Positions 1 to 8,829 of a stretch of 64,000 bases of DNA are shown one piece after another (the first letter of the stretch is position 1; every line of letters begins with the position of its first letter). Location of the stretch: contig NZ_CP021768.1 of NCBI RefSeq assembly GCF_002192255.1, positions 1,754,001 through 1,818,000 on the forward strand, given 5' to 3'. The position numbers were made by a program, and so were the translations under genes. The stretch comes from Stenotrophomonas sp. WZN-1 (GTDB lineage: Bacteria > Pseudomonadota > Gammaproteobacteria > Xanthomonadales > Xanthomonadaceae). The notes under the pieces were generated by a model that worked only from the letters and a program-made list of their open reading frames with translations, made no database searches and was not told the origin of the DNA.

Positions 1-540
1 GGCCTGACCGAGGCCGGTATCGGCAGCAAGGGCATCGTCGCCTCGTCGGCGGCGCTGAGCGTGCTGCTGCAGGAAGGCATCGGTGACACCATCCGCATCT
101 CGCTGACCCCGGAGCCGGGCCAGTCGCGCACGCAGGAAGTGATCGTCGCCCAGGAACTGTTGCAGACCACCGGCCAGCGTGCCTTCACGCCGCTGGTCAC
201 GGCCTGCCCGGGTTGCGGCCGCACCACCTCCGAGTTCTTCCAGGAACTGGCCAAGGTGGTGCAGAACCACGTGCGTGAGAAGATGCCGCTGTGGAAGATC
301 CACCATCCGGGTGCGGAGAACATGACCCTGGCGGTGATGGGCTGCATCGTCAATGGGCCGGGTGAATCGCGGCACGCCAACATCGGTATTTCGTTGCCGG
401 GCACCGGTGAAACCCCCGCTGCGCCCGTGTTCGTCGATGGCGAGAAGAAGGTGACCCTGCGTGGCGAGAACATCGCCCAGGAGTTCGTCGCCCTGATCGA
501 CGATTACGTCGAACACAAATATGTCCGAAGCGCCGGATAA
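1..540 (+). CDS. ispG: IspG, 4-hydroxy-3-methylbut-2-enyl diphosphate synthase (5' end outside window)
   Basis: Only the C-terminal 179 residues are visible; the frame is open from base 1 to the TAA at 538-540. IspG is the iron-sulfur enzyme of the non-mevalonate isoprenoid pathway that reduces methylerythritol cyclodiphosphate to HMBPP. The visible part carries the [4Fe-4S] ligands: a CPGCGRT motif, followed by GCIVNGPGE about 50 residues later. These are the signature of the C-terminal domain. The gene overlaps the start of the PAP2 phosphatase by 20 bases, so the two are probably co-transcribed. The start and N-terminal barrel lie upstream. Confidence 0.95.
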   Translation, partial: GLTEAGIGSKGIVASSAALSVLLQEGIGDTIRISLTPEPGQSRTQEVIVAQELLQTTGQRAFTPLVTACPGCGRTTSEFFQELAKVVQNHVREKMPLWKIHHPGAENMTLAVMGCIVNGPGESRHANIGISLPGTGETPAAPVFVDGEKKVTLRGENIAQEFVALIDDYVEHKYVRSAG

Positions 541-1270
541 GCCTGCGATCCTCGCTGCGCCGGAGTCCGCCTCCGGTTTCCGCCACTGGATGGCGCGCAA
601 TGCCTGGCGCCTGGTGCTGCTGTTCGGTGGCGTGCTGCTGCCGTTGGCCGGTTTCGTCGCCCTGGCTGACGAAGTGCACGAGTTTGAATCGTTCCATTTC
701 GATGCGCCGCTGCTGTGGCAGATGCATGGCCTGCATTCACCGCTGCTGGACCGCTTCTTCGTGCTCATTTCCAGGCTGGGCTACGAATGGTTCCTGATTC
801 CGGCCGACGTGCTGATCATCGGCGTGCTGCTGGGCTGCCGGCGTTGGCGCGAGGCCACGTTCGTGGGGGTCAGCTTCGTCGGCTCGGCGCTGCTGAACAT
901 GGGCAGCAAGCATTTCTTCCAGCGCCAGCGCCCCAGCCTGTGGGAATCGATCGCGCCGGAATCGACGTTCAGCTTTCCCAGCGGACACGCAATGGGCTCG
1001 ATGACCCTGGCCGTGACGCTGGTGCTGCTGGCCTGGAACACCCGCTGGCGCTGGCCGGTGCTGCTGCTGGCGCCCTCGTTCAGCCTGCTGGTCAGCGTCT
1101 CCCGGGTCTATCTGGGCGTGCATTACCCCTCCGACATCCTGGCCGGATGGTGTGCCGCGCTGGTTTGGGTGGTAGGGTGCTATCTGGTCATGTTCAGTCG
1201 CCGGCATCCTTGGCGACGTCAGGATTCGCCGCCAGCGACGGCCAGCGAAGCATCATCACAGGGGGATTGA
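521..1270 (+). CDS. PAP2-family membrane phosphatase
   Basis: A 249-residue integral membrane protein with about five to six hydrophobic segments. All three phosphatidic acid phosphatase type 2 motifs are present: K130-x6-R137-P138, PSGH at 153-156, and S194-R195-x5-H201-x3-D205. Family members dephosphorylate lipid phosphates or undecaprenyl pyrophosphate at the outer face of the inner membrane. Which substrate applies here cannot be read from sequence. The start overlaps the end of ispG by 20 bases. The link to ispG, through isoprenoid diphosphates, is suggestive of undecaprenyl-phosphate recycling but remains inference. Confidence 0.85.
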   Translation: MSEAPDKPAILAAPESASGFRHWMARNAWRLVLLFGGVLLPLAGFVALADEVHEFESFHFDAPLLWQMHGLHSPLLDRFFVLISRLGYEWFLIPADVLIIGVLLGCRRWREATFVGVSFVGSALLNMGSKHFFQRQRPSLWESIAPESTFSFPSGHAMGSMTLAVTLVLLAWNTRWRWPVLLLAPSFSLLVSVSRVYLGVHYPSDILAGWCAALVWVVGCYLVMFSRRHPWRRQDSPPATASEASSQGD

Positions 1271-1471
1271 CGTGGATGGCCCCTCCGGGGCGTCTACGTA
1301 ATAGATCAGTTGTTTCGTTGCAGCAGGTTCTGCAAGACAGGGGGCAAGCACAACGCGCGGTACTGTGATGCGCAAGGCAGAATGCCTGGGTCGCATCTCG
1401 AACGCGCTTGCAGGGGTATCGGCGCCCTGCCTAGCTTGACCTGCAATGGCCGCATTCGAAGAGGTACGTGA

Positions 1472-2119
1472 ATGACGATTCGAGTCTACCTGGTGGATGA
1501 CCACGCGCTGGTCCGCACCGGGATGAAGATGATCCTGTCGGGGGAGACCGACATCGAGGTGGTGGGCGAAGCCGAGACCGGTGAAGACGCGCTGCGCGAT
1601 GTTCGCCAGCTGCTGCCGGACGTGGTGCTGTGCGACCTGCACCTGCCCGGCGTGAGTGGCATGGAAGTGACCGAGCGCATCGTCCGCAGTCACCGCAACA
1701 CCCGCGTGGTGATCGTGTCGGTGCTGGAAGACGGGCCGCTGCCGAAGCGGTTGCTGGAAGCGGGGGCTGCGGGCTACATCGGCAAGGGCTGCGATGCGCA
1801 GGAGCTGTTGCGTGCGGTGCGCGACGTGGCCATGGGCCGGCGCTACCTGGGCACCAGCATCGCGCAGAACCTGGCCTTGTCGACCGTGGAAGGCAACGGT
1901 TCGCCGTTCGACAGCCTGTCGCCGCGCGAGCTGGAAGTGGCGTTGCTGCTGACCCAGGGCCTGCGCCAGGAAGACATCGCGCGGCGCCTGAGCCTGAGCG
2001 CGAAGACGGTGAACACGCACAAGGCGCGGCTGTTCGAGAAGATGGGGATCCACGACAACATCGCGCTGGCACGCATGGCCAGCCAGTACGGACTGGTGGA
2101 TCCGGCGCGGCCGCTGTAA
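1472..2119 (+). CDS. GacA/UvrY-like response regulator (receiver plus LuxR HTH)
   Basis: 215 residues. The receiver domain spans about 1-120 with acidic residues D9-D10, phospho-acceptor D55 (in LCDLHLPG) and the conserved lysine in GYIGKG. A NarL/LuxR-type helix-turn-helix follows at about 147-205 (LSPRELEVALLL then AKTVNTHKARLFEKMGI). Domain order, length and the SPRE motif match the GacA/UvrY group that controls small regulatory RNAs of the Csr/Rsm system. No histidine kinase gene lies next to it, as is usual for GacA, so its partner is probably elsewhere. The GacA assignment is by family resemblance only. A short untranslated gap of about 200 bases precedes it. Confidence 0.85.
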   Translation: MTIRVYLVDDHALVRTGMKMILSGETDIEVVGEAETGEDALRDVRQLLPDVVLCDLHLPGVSGMEVTERIVRSHRNTRVVIVSVLEDGPLPKRLLEAGAAGYIGKGCDAQELLRAVRDVAMGRRYLGTSIAQNLALSTVEGNGSPFDSLSPRELEVALLLTQGLRQEDIARRLSLSAKTVNTHKARLFEKMGIHDNIALARMASQYGLVDPARPL

Positions 2120-2173
2120 GGGTTTCGGCCAACGGCTGAGCCCCTCGCGGTGTGCGGCAGGATTCGTGGGGTT

Positions 2174-2277
2174 GGCCCTGCGCAGGGATTGCGCAGGGGA
2201 CGCCGTGAATCCATCCCTGGAGGCTCGGGCGCGCCATCCATGGCGCTTACGCCCCTGTGCAATCCCTCCGCAGGGCC
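2174..2277. repeat. Long hairpin element, copy A
   Basis: Left arm 2174-2199 pairs with right arm 2252-2277 (26 bp, two mismatches). The core between them contains ACGCCGTGAATCCATCC, GGCTCGG and a small inner palindrome GCGCCATCCATGGCGC. Three more copies with the same core but unrelated arms are at 3187, 23354 and 23608. No protein-coding signal is seen; the 330-base gap 2120-2448 holds this element and the GGATCC-type palindrome. Confidence 0.8.
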
Positions 2278-2360
2278 ACGGACAGGTTCCGTGCGCATCC
2301 ACCGCGGAATGAAGAAGGAAGAGCAGGAGCGGGTCGCGCGCTGTGCGCGCTCATCGCCCG

Positions 2361-2403
2361 GGATCGGATCCCTTTCCCTGCTGCTGGAAAGGGCTCTGAC
2401 CCC
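2361..2403. repeat. Degenerate 'TCAGATCCC' palindrome, copy 1
   Basis: GATCCCTTTCC (2367-2377) pairs with GGAAAGGGCTC (2386-2396), and the right side continues as TGACCCC. Better-preserved relatives with the full GGGGTCAGA outer part are at 29988 and 23531. It lies downstream of the eda stop codon (2449, minus strand) and could help end that operon's transcription. Confidence 0.55.
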
Positions 2404-2448
2404 GTGTCGCGGAGCCGAGCATGGGCTCGGCTCTACACCTGCATCGGC

Positions 2449-3108
2449 TCAGTGGCCGCGCACGCGCTTGATGATCTTGGCGGCGTCGGCGGCGCTGGCG
2501 CGCACCTTGTTCCATTCGCCGTTGGCGATCCAGTTGCCCGGCACCATCCACGAACCGCCGATGCAGACCACGTTCTTCTGCTCAAGGTACTCGGCGGCGG
2601 TGTTTTCGGTGATGCCGCCGGTCGGGCACAGCTTGAGGTCGGCGATCGGGCCGGCCACACCCTTGATCATCGCCAACCCGCCCACGGCCGTGGCCGGGAA
2701 CAGCTTGCACACGCGGAAGCCGCGCGCGTACAGCGACAGCAGCTCGGTCGGCGTGGCCGCGCCCGGCACTACCGGCAGCGGCGCGGCGGCCAGTGCATCG
2801 GCCAGCGCCGGCGGCGTACCCGGGGTTACCAGGAAGTCCGCACCCGCATCGATGGACTGCTGCATCTGCTCCACGGTCAGCACCGTACCGGCACCCACCA
2901 CCACGTCCGGCAGATCGCGCTTGAGCATTGCCAGCGCTTCCATGGCCACCGGCGTGCGCAGCGTCAGCTCGATCGCCGGCAAACCACCTTCCAGCAGCGC
3001 CGCACTGACCGCACGCGCCTGGTCCAGCGTATGAATCGTCACCACCGGCAGGATGCCCGCCGCATGCAACAGCTCCGCCGCCTTCACCTGATGTTGTTCG
3101 ATACCCAT
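2449..3108 (-). CDS. eda: Eda, KDPG/KHG aldolase
   Basis: 219 residues. It cleaves 2-keto-3-deoxy-6-phosphogluconate to pyruvate and glyceraldehyde-3-phosphate, the last step of the Entner-Doudoroff route. The class I aldolase Schiff-base lysine sits in RVCKLFPAT, and the conserved IELTLRT and GAGTVLT segments are present. The start MGIEQHQ (3106-3108) was chosen because family members begin close to this point; an in-frame ATG 13 codons upstream adds an unlikely basic extension. It is the last gene of the zwf-glk-pgl-edd-eda cluster, separated from edd by about 230 bases that hold hairpin copy B. Confidence 0.92.
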   Translation of the reverse strand: MGIEQHQVKAAELLHAAGILPVVTIHTLDQARAVSAALLEGGLPAIELTLRTPVAMEALAMLKRDLPDVVVGAGTVLTVEQMQQSIDAGADFLVTPGTPPALADALAAAPLPVVPGAATPTELLSLYARGFRVCKLFPATAVGGLAMIKGVAGPIADLKLCPTGGITENTAAEYLEQKNVVCIGGSWMVPGNWIANGEWNKVRASAADAAKIIKRVRGH

Positions 3109-3186
3109 AGCTCTGCTTCTGCCTTTGCTTTCGAATTTGATTTTCAATGATCACTTCGCGGCGCGAGGGCGCCGGGCCCCTGTCCT

Positions 3187-3292
3187 GAGGCGGTGGGTAG
3201 CCCCCACCAGGACCGTGAGCGGCATGGATGCCGCGACCGAGCTCCCATGGATGGGTTTACGGCGTGTCCTGGTGGGGGCTACCCGCCGCCTC
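3187..3292. repeat. Long hairpin element, copy B
   Basis: Left arm 3187-3213 and right arm 3266-3292 form 27 bp of near-perfect pairing. Read on the minus strand the core matches copy A: CGCCGTAAACCCATCC, AGCTCGGTCGCGG and CATCCATGCCGC. The element lies inside the edd-eda intergenic gap, so it must be transcribed if the five-gene cluster is read as one mRNA. Confidence 0.8.
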
Positions 3293-3339
3293 AACCAGGA
3301 CACTCACCGCCAACGCATACCCGCAACGCTCTTCAACCC

Positions 3340-5256
3340 TCAGGCGTCCTTCGCCTCATGCGGCGCGGCCGCCGCCGCGGCATCGTGCCCCAGCTCGTAT
3401 TCCGCGTCGTACTCCCACGGCCCGCCATCGGCCGCCGCCGGCCCGCACGAAATCGAAATCGCACCCTGGTCGGCCGGGCCCACCACGCGGCGGTTGATTG
3501 CGAACAGGTTGCGGCCCAGGTCATGCGCGGCAGGCGCGGTGTTCGGTGCGAGCGCACGCGCCGCCCATTCGGCCGCGTCCACCAGCACTTCCAGCGTGCC
3601 GGCCTCGCCATCGAGGCGGATCATGTCGCCCTCGCGTACCTTGGCCAGCGGGCCACCGCGCGCCGCTTCCGGCGTCACGTGGATCGCCGCCGGGATCTTG
3701 CCCGAGGCGCCGGACAGGCGGCCGTCGGTGACCAGCGCCACGCGCCGGCCCTGGTTCTGCAGCAGGCCCAGCAGCGGCGCCAGCGAATGCAGTTCCGGCA
3801 TGCCGTTCGCACGCGGGCCCTGGTAACGCACCACCGCCACGAAATGCTCGGGCAGCAGGCCACCGGCGTGCAGCTTGTTCAGCACCTGCGGTGCATCGAC
3901 GACCACCGCCGGTGCCTCGATCGTGCGGTACTGCGGCTTCACCGCCGACAGCTTGATCAGCGACTTGCCGAGGTTGCCGCGCAGCAGGCGCAGGCCGCCC
4001 TGGTGCTCGAACGGATTGTCGACGCCACGCACCACTTCGTCATCGGCGCTGTGTTCCAGGCCCGGCAGGTAGACCAGCCGGCCGTCGCGCAGCTGCGGCT
4101 CGCGCGCGTAGTCGGCCATGCCGCCGCGCGCCACGCTGACCAGGTCGCCGTGCATCAAGCCCGCCTTGATCAGCTCGCCGAACACGAACGCCGGGCCGCC
4201 GGCGGCTGCGAAGCGGTTCACGTCGGCGTCGCCGTTCGGATAGACGCGGGCCAGCAGCGGAATCAGCTGCGACAGTTCGTCGAAGTCGTCCCAGGTCAGC
4301 ACGATGCCGGCTGCGCGCGCCACCGCGATCCAGTGGATGGTGTGGTTGGTCGAACCGCCGGTGGCCATCAGCGCGATGACGGCGTTGATGATCGCGCGCT
4401 CGTCGATGATCCGGCCGAGCGGACGGAAGTCGTCGCCCAGTGCGGTGATGTCGAGCGCGCGCTCGGTGGCTTCCCGCGTCAGCGCGTCGCGCAGCGGCGT
4501 GCCCGGATTGACGAACGACGCGCCCGGCAGCTGCACGCCCATTGCTTCCAGCAGCACCTGGTTGGAATTGGCGGTGCCGTAGAAAGTGCAGGTGCCGGCG
4601 CCGTGGTACGACGCGGACTCCGCTTCCAGCAGTTCTTCGCGGGTGGCTTCGCCGGCAGCGTAGCGCTCGCGCACTTCGGCCTTCTGCTTGTTCGGGATGC
4701 CCGGGGTCATCGGGCCGGCCGGCACGAACACGGCCGGCAGATGGCCGAAGGCCAGCGCACCGATCAGCAGGCCCGGCACGATCTTGTCGCACACACCGAG
4801 GTAGACGGTGGTGTCGAACATGTCGTGGCTGAGCCCGATCGCGGTGGCCTGGGCGATCACATCGCGCGAGAACAACGACAGTTCCATGCCGCCACGGCCT
4901 TGGGTGACGCCGTCGCACATCGCCGGCACGCCGCCGGCCACCTGGGCGGTGGCGCCCAGCTCGCGGGCAATCTCGCGGATCTGCTCGGGATAGGTCTCGA
5001 ATGGCTGGTGCGCAGACAACATGTCGTTGTAGGCGGTGATGATGCCGAGGTTCGGCGTCACGCCGCCGCGCAGGCGGCTCTTGTCGGTACCGCCACAGGC
5101 GGCGAACCCGTGGGCGAGGTTGCCGCAGCTCAGGCGGCTGCGGAACGGGCCCTCACGCAGGGAGGCGTCGATCGCGGCCAGGTAAGCGGCGCGCGAGGCG
5201 GCGCTGCGGCGGATGACGCGCTCAGTGATGGCTTGCAGTTGCGGATGGAGGCTCAT
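3340..5256 (-). CDS. edd: Edd, 6-phosphogluconate dehydratase
   Basis: 638 residues, the normal length for this IlvD/Edd family [4Fe-4S] dehydratase. It converts 6-phosphogluconate to KDPG. The family hallmarks are visible: PNLGIITAYNDMLSAHQPFETYP near residue 90, the GGVPAMCDGVTQG cluster-binding loop, and VCDKIVPGLLIGAL. The start ATG at 5254-5256 gives MSLHPQLQAITERV, as in homologues. It follows pgl by 58 bases and precedes eda. The presence of both edd and eda means this organism can use the full Entner-Doudoroff route, typical of xanthomonads. Confidence 0.96.
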   Translation of the reverse strand: MSLHPQLQAITERVIRRSAASRAAYLAAIDASLREGPFRSRLSCGNLAHGFAACGGTDKSRLRGGVTPNLGIITAYNDMLSAHQPFETYPEQIREIARELGATAQVAGGVPAMCDGVTQGRGGMELSLFSRDVIAQATAIGLSHDMFDTTVYLGVCDKIVPGLLIGALAFGHLPAVFVPAGPMTPGIPNKQKAEVRERYAAGEATREELLEAESASYHGAGTCTFYGTANSNQVLLEAMGVQLPGASFVNPGTPLRDALTREATERALDITALGDDFRPLGRIIDERAIINAVIALMATGGSTNHTIHWIAVARAAGIVLTWDDFDELSQLIPLLARVYPNGDADVNRFAAAGGPAFVFGELIKAGLMHGDLVSVARGGMADYAREPQLRDGRLVYLPGLEHSADDEVVRGVDNPFEHQGGLRLLRGNLGKSLIKLSAVKPQYRTIEAPAVVVDAPQVLNKLHAGGLLPEHFVAVVRYQGPRANGMPELHSLAPLLGLLQNQGRRVALVTDGRLSGASGKIPAAIHVTPEAARGGPLAKVREGDMIRLDGEAGTLEVLVDAAEWAARALAPNTAPAAHDLGRNLFAINRRVVGPADQGAISISCGPAAADGGPWEYDAEYELGHDAAAAAAPHEAKDA

Positions 5257-5314
5257 TGGCTACCGGCGTTCGAGGTGGCGAGAGGCAAGCGGCGGCACGG
5301 CGCCGCCGCCGACA

Positions 5315-6040
5315 TCAATCAGCCCAGTGGACGCGCAGGCGCGCGCCTTCCAGGTTGATCGCATTGAGGATCGGGTACTGCTGGGCGTCGTTGCTGTCCA
5401 GCGCCTGGCGCAGTACCTGCAGCTTCTGCTTGCCACGCAGCAGCAGCAGGCGCTGGCGGCACTGGCGTAGGCCATGCGGGGTCAGGGTGATGCGCAGCGG
5501 CCACTGGTTCGCGCCCGGGCAGCCGGTGGCATCCAGCGCCGCGTAGGGCAGGGTGCTTTCCAGTGCGCGGGCCAGGTCCTTCGAGCCCGGGAACAGCGAG
5601 GCAGTGTGGCCGTCGTTGCCCATGCCCAGTGCCACCAGGCTCGGCGGCTGGCTGTGCTGCGCCTGCAGGTTGGCGGTGTACACGCATTCCGGCAGTGGCT
5701 TGCCGATCCGCACCAGCGGATCGAAATGGGCCCCCTCGGCGCGCTTGAGCAGGTGTTCGCGCACCAGCCAGGCATTGCTGTCGCGATCCTGCGGCGACAG
5801 CCAGCGCTCGTCGGCCAGGCTCACTTCCACCCGGTCCCAGTGCACGTCCAGTTCGGCCAGGGCCTGGTAGACCGGTGCCGGCGTGGTGCCACCGGACAGC
5901 AGGATGCGGGCACGGCCCACTTCGTTGATGTCGTGGTTGAGGGTCTGCGCCATCTCGGCGGCTACCGCTTCGATCCAGCCATCGGCATCGCCATGGTTGA
6001 TGAACTCGATGCGGTCGTCGTGGAAGGTGGTGGGACTCAT
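5315..6040 (-). CDS. pgl: Pgl, 6-phosphogluconolactonase (DevB type)
   Basis: 241 residues of the DevB/SOL family, which hydrolyses 6-phosphogluconolactone formed by Zwf. Diagnostic segments are ILLSGGTTPAPVYQAL, SLADERW and ALGMGNDGHTASLFPG. The start codon overlaps the glk stop in an ATGA arrangement (6037-6040), which indicates translational coupling. It supplies the substrate for Edd, next in the operon. Confidence 0.94.
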   Translation of the reverse strand: MSPTTFHDDRIEFINHGDADGWIEAVAAEMAQTLNHDINEVGRARILLSGGTTPAPVYQALAELDVHWDRVEVSLADERWLSPQDRDSNAWLVREHLLKRAEGAHFDPLVRIGKPLPECVYTANLQAQHSQPPSLVALGMGNDGHTASLFPGSKDLARALESTLPYAALDATGCPGANQWPLRITLTPHGLRQCRQRLLLLRGKQKLQVLRQALDSNDAQQYPILNAINLEGARLRVHWAD

Positions 6041-7044
6041 GCGGCAACTCCAGGTGCGTCACGTTCAGCATCGGCGGCATAGGCGGCGGCGCCCAGCAAT
6101 CCGGCGTGGGGATGCATCACCGCCAACGAGGGCACGCGTGCCATGATCGAGGAGAAGCGGCCCTTGTGTTCGAAGCGCTGGCGGAAACCGGAGTGCTGCA
6201 GCGAATCGAGCATCTTCGGGGTCAGCCCGCCGGTCAGGAACACGCCGTCCCACGCGCCCTGGGTCAGCACCAGGTCACCGGCGATGGCGCCGAACACGGC
6301 GCAGAACACATCGACGGTACGCATCGCCTGCGGATCACCGTGCAGGGCGCGGGCAGTCACGTCCACCGGCTGCAGCTGGCCCGGATCGATGCCGGCCATC
6401 TCGCATACGGCGCGATGGATGTTGACCAGCCCGGGGCCACAGATCAGGCGCTCGTTGGAGACGCGGCCGAACTGCTCGGACAGGATCTCCAGGATGCGGA
6501 TCTCCTCCGGCGTTCCCGGCGGGAAGCTGACATGGCCGCCTTCGGTTTCCAGCGGGTAGCAGCGGCCATGGCGCAGGATCAGGCCACCGACACCCAGGCC
6601 GGTCCCCGGTCCGATCACCGCGTAGTTGCGTGGCTGGCCCGGCTTGCCCGGGACCCAGGCGGCGCCGCCGACCTGGACCACGTCATCGGGCTGCAGCAGT
6701 GAAATCGCCATCGCCTGTGCGGCGAAGTCGTTGATCAGGTGCAGCTCGTCGAACCCGAGCATGGCGGCGGTGCGGCTGCGCGAGATCACCCACGGATGGT
6801 TGGTGATGCGTGCTTCGTCACCATCCACGCGACCGGCCACGGCGAACACGCCGCGGCTTGCCGTGGCGCCGATCTGTTCCAGATGGTGGCGCGCGGCATC
6901 ACCGAGCGACGGGAACTCCGCCACCGCGTACTCGCGGATGCTGTCCTTCTGCAGCGGTGCGTCCAGCGAGGTGTCGGCCAGGGCGAAGCGGGCGTTGGTG
7001 CCGCCGATGTCGGCGACCAGCACCGGCTGCGAGCTGGCACTCAT
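6037..7044 (-). CDS. glk: Glk, glucokinase
   Basis: 335 residues of the bacterial glucokinase family. It phosphorylates glucose with ATP to feed Zwf. The N-terminal phosphate motif ADIGGTNARFAL and the later AVIGPGTGLGVGGL, LETEGGHVSFPP and FLTGGLTP segments are typical. The start MSASSQP at 7042-7044 overlaps the zwf stop (ATGA), so it is preferred over a much longer upstream open frame that runs antisense-like through zwf. The 3' end overlaps pgl by four bases. Confidence 0.93.
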   Translation of the reverse strand: MSASSQPVLVADIGGTNARFALADTSLDAPLQKDSIREYAVAEFPSLGDAARHHLEQIGATASRGVFAVAGRVDGDEARITNHPWVISRSRTAAMLGFDELHLINDFAAQAMAISLLQPDDVVQVGGAAWVPGKPGQPRNYAVIGPGTGLGVGGLILRHGRCYPLETEGGHVSFPPGTPEEIRILEILSEQFGRVSNERLICGPGLVNIHRAVCEMAGIDPGQLQPVDVTARALHGDPQAMRTVDVFCAVFGAIAGDLVLTQGAWDGVFLTGGLTPKMLDSLQHSGFRQRFEHKGRFSSIMARVPSLAVMHPHAGLLGAAAYAADAERDAPGVAA

Positions 7045-8477
7045 GCCGACGCTCCGCTGTCCGGCGCATCCACGCCCTGCGGCAGGAACTCGCCCGCGTT
7101 GGCCGGGCCCCACTGGCCGGCCGGGTAGGGTTCCAGCGGCAGTTTGGCGTCCTTCCATGCATCGGCCACGCTGTCGATCCAGGCCCAGGCAGCACGCACT
7201 TCGTCGTCGCGCACGAACAGCGTGTGGTTGCCGTTGAACGCATCGAGGAACAGGCGTTCGTAGGCGATGCGGCGGTGCAGGCCGGTTGGTACCGACAGTT
7301 CCAGTTCCAGCGGATGCAGTTCCAGCGCACCCCATTCCGGGCCGGCCAGGCTGCTCATCAGGCCCAGTTCGATGTTTTCCTGCGGCTGCAGCTGGAATAC
7401 CAGGCGGTTCGGTGCCGCCTGCGCGCGCTGCGGGCGCTCGAACAACCAGTGGGTGACCGGCTTCAGCGTGACCACCACGCGGGTGGTGCGTTCGGGCAGG
7501 CGCTTGCCGGTGACCAGGTGGAACGGCACGCCGCTCCAGCGCCAGTTGTCGATATGCGCGGTGACGCCGGCGAAGGTTTCCACGTCGCTGCCTTCCGGCG
7601 GCTGGTAGGCCTGCGCCGGCTGGCCGTTGATGGTGCCGGCGGTGTAGCGGCCACGGACGCTGTCACGCGCGGCGTGCCTGGCATCGAGCGGGCGCAGGGC
7701 GCGCAGCACCTTGACCTTCTCGTCGCGGATGCGGTCGGCTTCCAGCGACGCAGGCGGTTCCATCGCCACCATGCACAGCAGCTGCAGGATGTGGCTCTGC
7801 ACCATGTCGCGCAGCGCGCCGGAGCGGGCGTAATAGGCATCGCGGCCATCCACGCCTTCGCTCTCGGCCACCAGGATGTGCACCGATTCGATGTAGTTGC
7901 GGTTCCACACCGCTTCCAGCAGCGTGTTGCCGAAGCGCAGTGCGATCAGGTTCTGCACCGCCGCCTTGCCCAGGTAATGGTCGAGGCGGAACACGCGGTC
8001 CTCGTCGATCCACTGGCCGATGGTGCTGATGATTTCCTCGGCGCTCTCGCTGTCGCTGCCGATCGGCTTCTCCAGCATCAGGCGTGCCGGTGCGGCGAGG
8101 GCGCCGCCCTTGGCCAGGCCTTCGCAGGTGGAGATGTACAGGCCCGGCGGGATGGCCAGGTAGCTGACGCACTTGCGGTGAACCAGGTCGGCGACCGCGG
8201 CGGCGACCGAGTCGACGTCGCGCAGGTCCACCGAGCGGTAGTCGATGCGGCGCAGCAGGGCGCTGATGTCGTCCTGCGTGGCCATCGGCATGGCCTGCTG
8301 CAGGCGCGGCCGCAGGATGTCATGGAAGGCTTCGGTGTCATGCCCGGACAGGGCCAGTGCACGGATGCGGAAGTCCTCCGGCAGCAGGCCGTCGCCAAGC
8401 AGGCGAAGCAGCGAAGGGAACAGGTAGCGCTGGGCCAGATCACCTGTGGCACCGAACAGGAAGAGGGTGTCGTGCAT
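7041..8477 (-). CDS. zwf: Zwf, glucose-6-phosphate 1-dehydrogenase
   Basis: 478 residues. It has the NADP-binding GATGDLAQR near residue 9 and the substrate-binding RLDHYLGK motif around residue 170, followed by the KPIGSDSESA-type segment of the family. It oxidises glucose-6-phosphate to 6-phosphogluconolactone and opens the zwf-glk-pgl-edd-eda cluster. The start MHDTLFLFGATG (8475-8477) is the family-typical one; an ATG nine codons upstream (MSPGSETRA) is possible because neither has a strong ribosome binding site. Upstream, the 350-base divergent gap holds two palindromic sites that may control it. Confidence 0.94.
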   Translation of the reverse strand: MHDTLFLFGATGDLAQRYLFPSLLRLLGDGLLPEDFRIRALALSGHDTEAFHDILRPRLQQAMPMATQDDISALLRRIDYRSVDLRDVDSVAAAVADLVHRKCVSYLAIPPGLYISTCEGLAKGGALAAPARLMLEKPIGSDSESAEEIISTIGQWIDEDRVFRLDHYLGKAAVQNLIALRFGNTLLEAVWNRNYIESVHILVAESEGVDGRDAYYARSGALRDMVQSHILQLLCMVAMEPPASLEADRIRDEKVKVLRALRPLDARHAARDSVRGRYTAGTINGQPAQAYQPPEGSDVETFAGVTAHIDNWRWSGVPFHLVTGKRLPERTTRVVVTLKPVTHWLFERPQRAQAAPNRLVFQLQPQENIELGLMSSLAGPEWGALELHPLELELSVPTGLHRRIAYERLFLDAFNGNHTLFVRDDEVRAAWAWIDSVADAWKDAKLPLEPYPAGQWGPANAGEFLPQGVDAPDSGASA

Positions 8478-8650
8478 CGCTCGAGTTTCAGATCCGGGTG
8501 ACATCGTTGTCAATCGCTTCATGGCTGGGTTCGGGGGACATCCGCGCAACTGCCTGTCCGAGGCTCGTCAGGGGCGTTCTCCGGGGTACCGGAAGACCGT
8601 TCCATTCGAAACCACTACCTCGGCGGAACCTTCGTTCAACCGCCGACGCA

Positions 8651-8668
8651 GATCGGTGCGCACCGATC
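8651..8668. promoter_or_regulatory. Perfect 18-bp palindrome, candidate operator
   Basis: GATCGGTGC followed directly by GCACCGATC, a perfect palindrome between divergent zwf and the ABC ATPase gene. Its central position in a regulatory gap suggests a repressor or activator site. The protein that binds is unknown. Confidence 0.4.
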
Positions 8669-8684
8669 ATCGGATAGTGCCACG

Positions 8685-8698
8685 TGAAAACGTTTACA
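8685..8698. promoter_or_regulatory. LacI-family-like operator
   Basis: TGAAAACGTTTACA is a near-palindrome around a central CG, the form typical of LacI/PurR/CcpA-type regulators that respond to sugars or sugar phosphates. It lies between zwf (minus) and the sugar-type ABC ATPase (plus), so one regulator could act on both. This is inferred from the shape of the site and its position. Confidence 0.45.
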
Positions 8699-8829
8699 TG
8701 GCAGAATGGGCAACTGTATTCGATTGCAGTGCTCGCCGTCATGCGGCAGGCGCGCAATCATCACTGCCATCGGGAGGGCCGAGGCAGTCCCAAAAGACAG
8801 CCCGGCTTCGGGCGGACCGGATAGGTGAT

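Noticed and set aside
3193..5358. A 721-codon plus-strand frame across edd
   Set aside because: Antisense shadow of edd with low-complexity composition; edd has complete family motifs and operon context.
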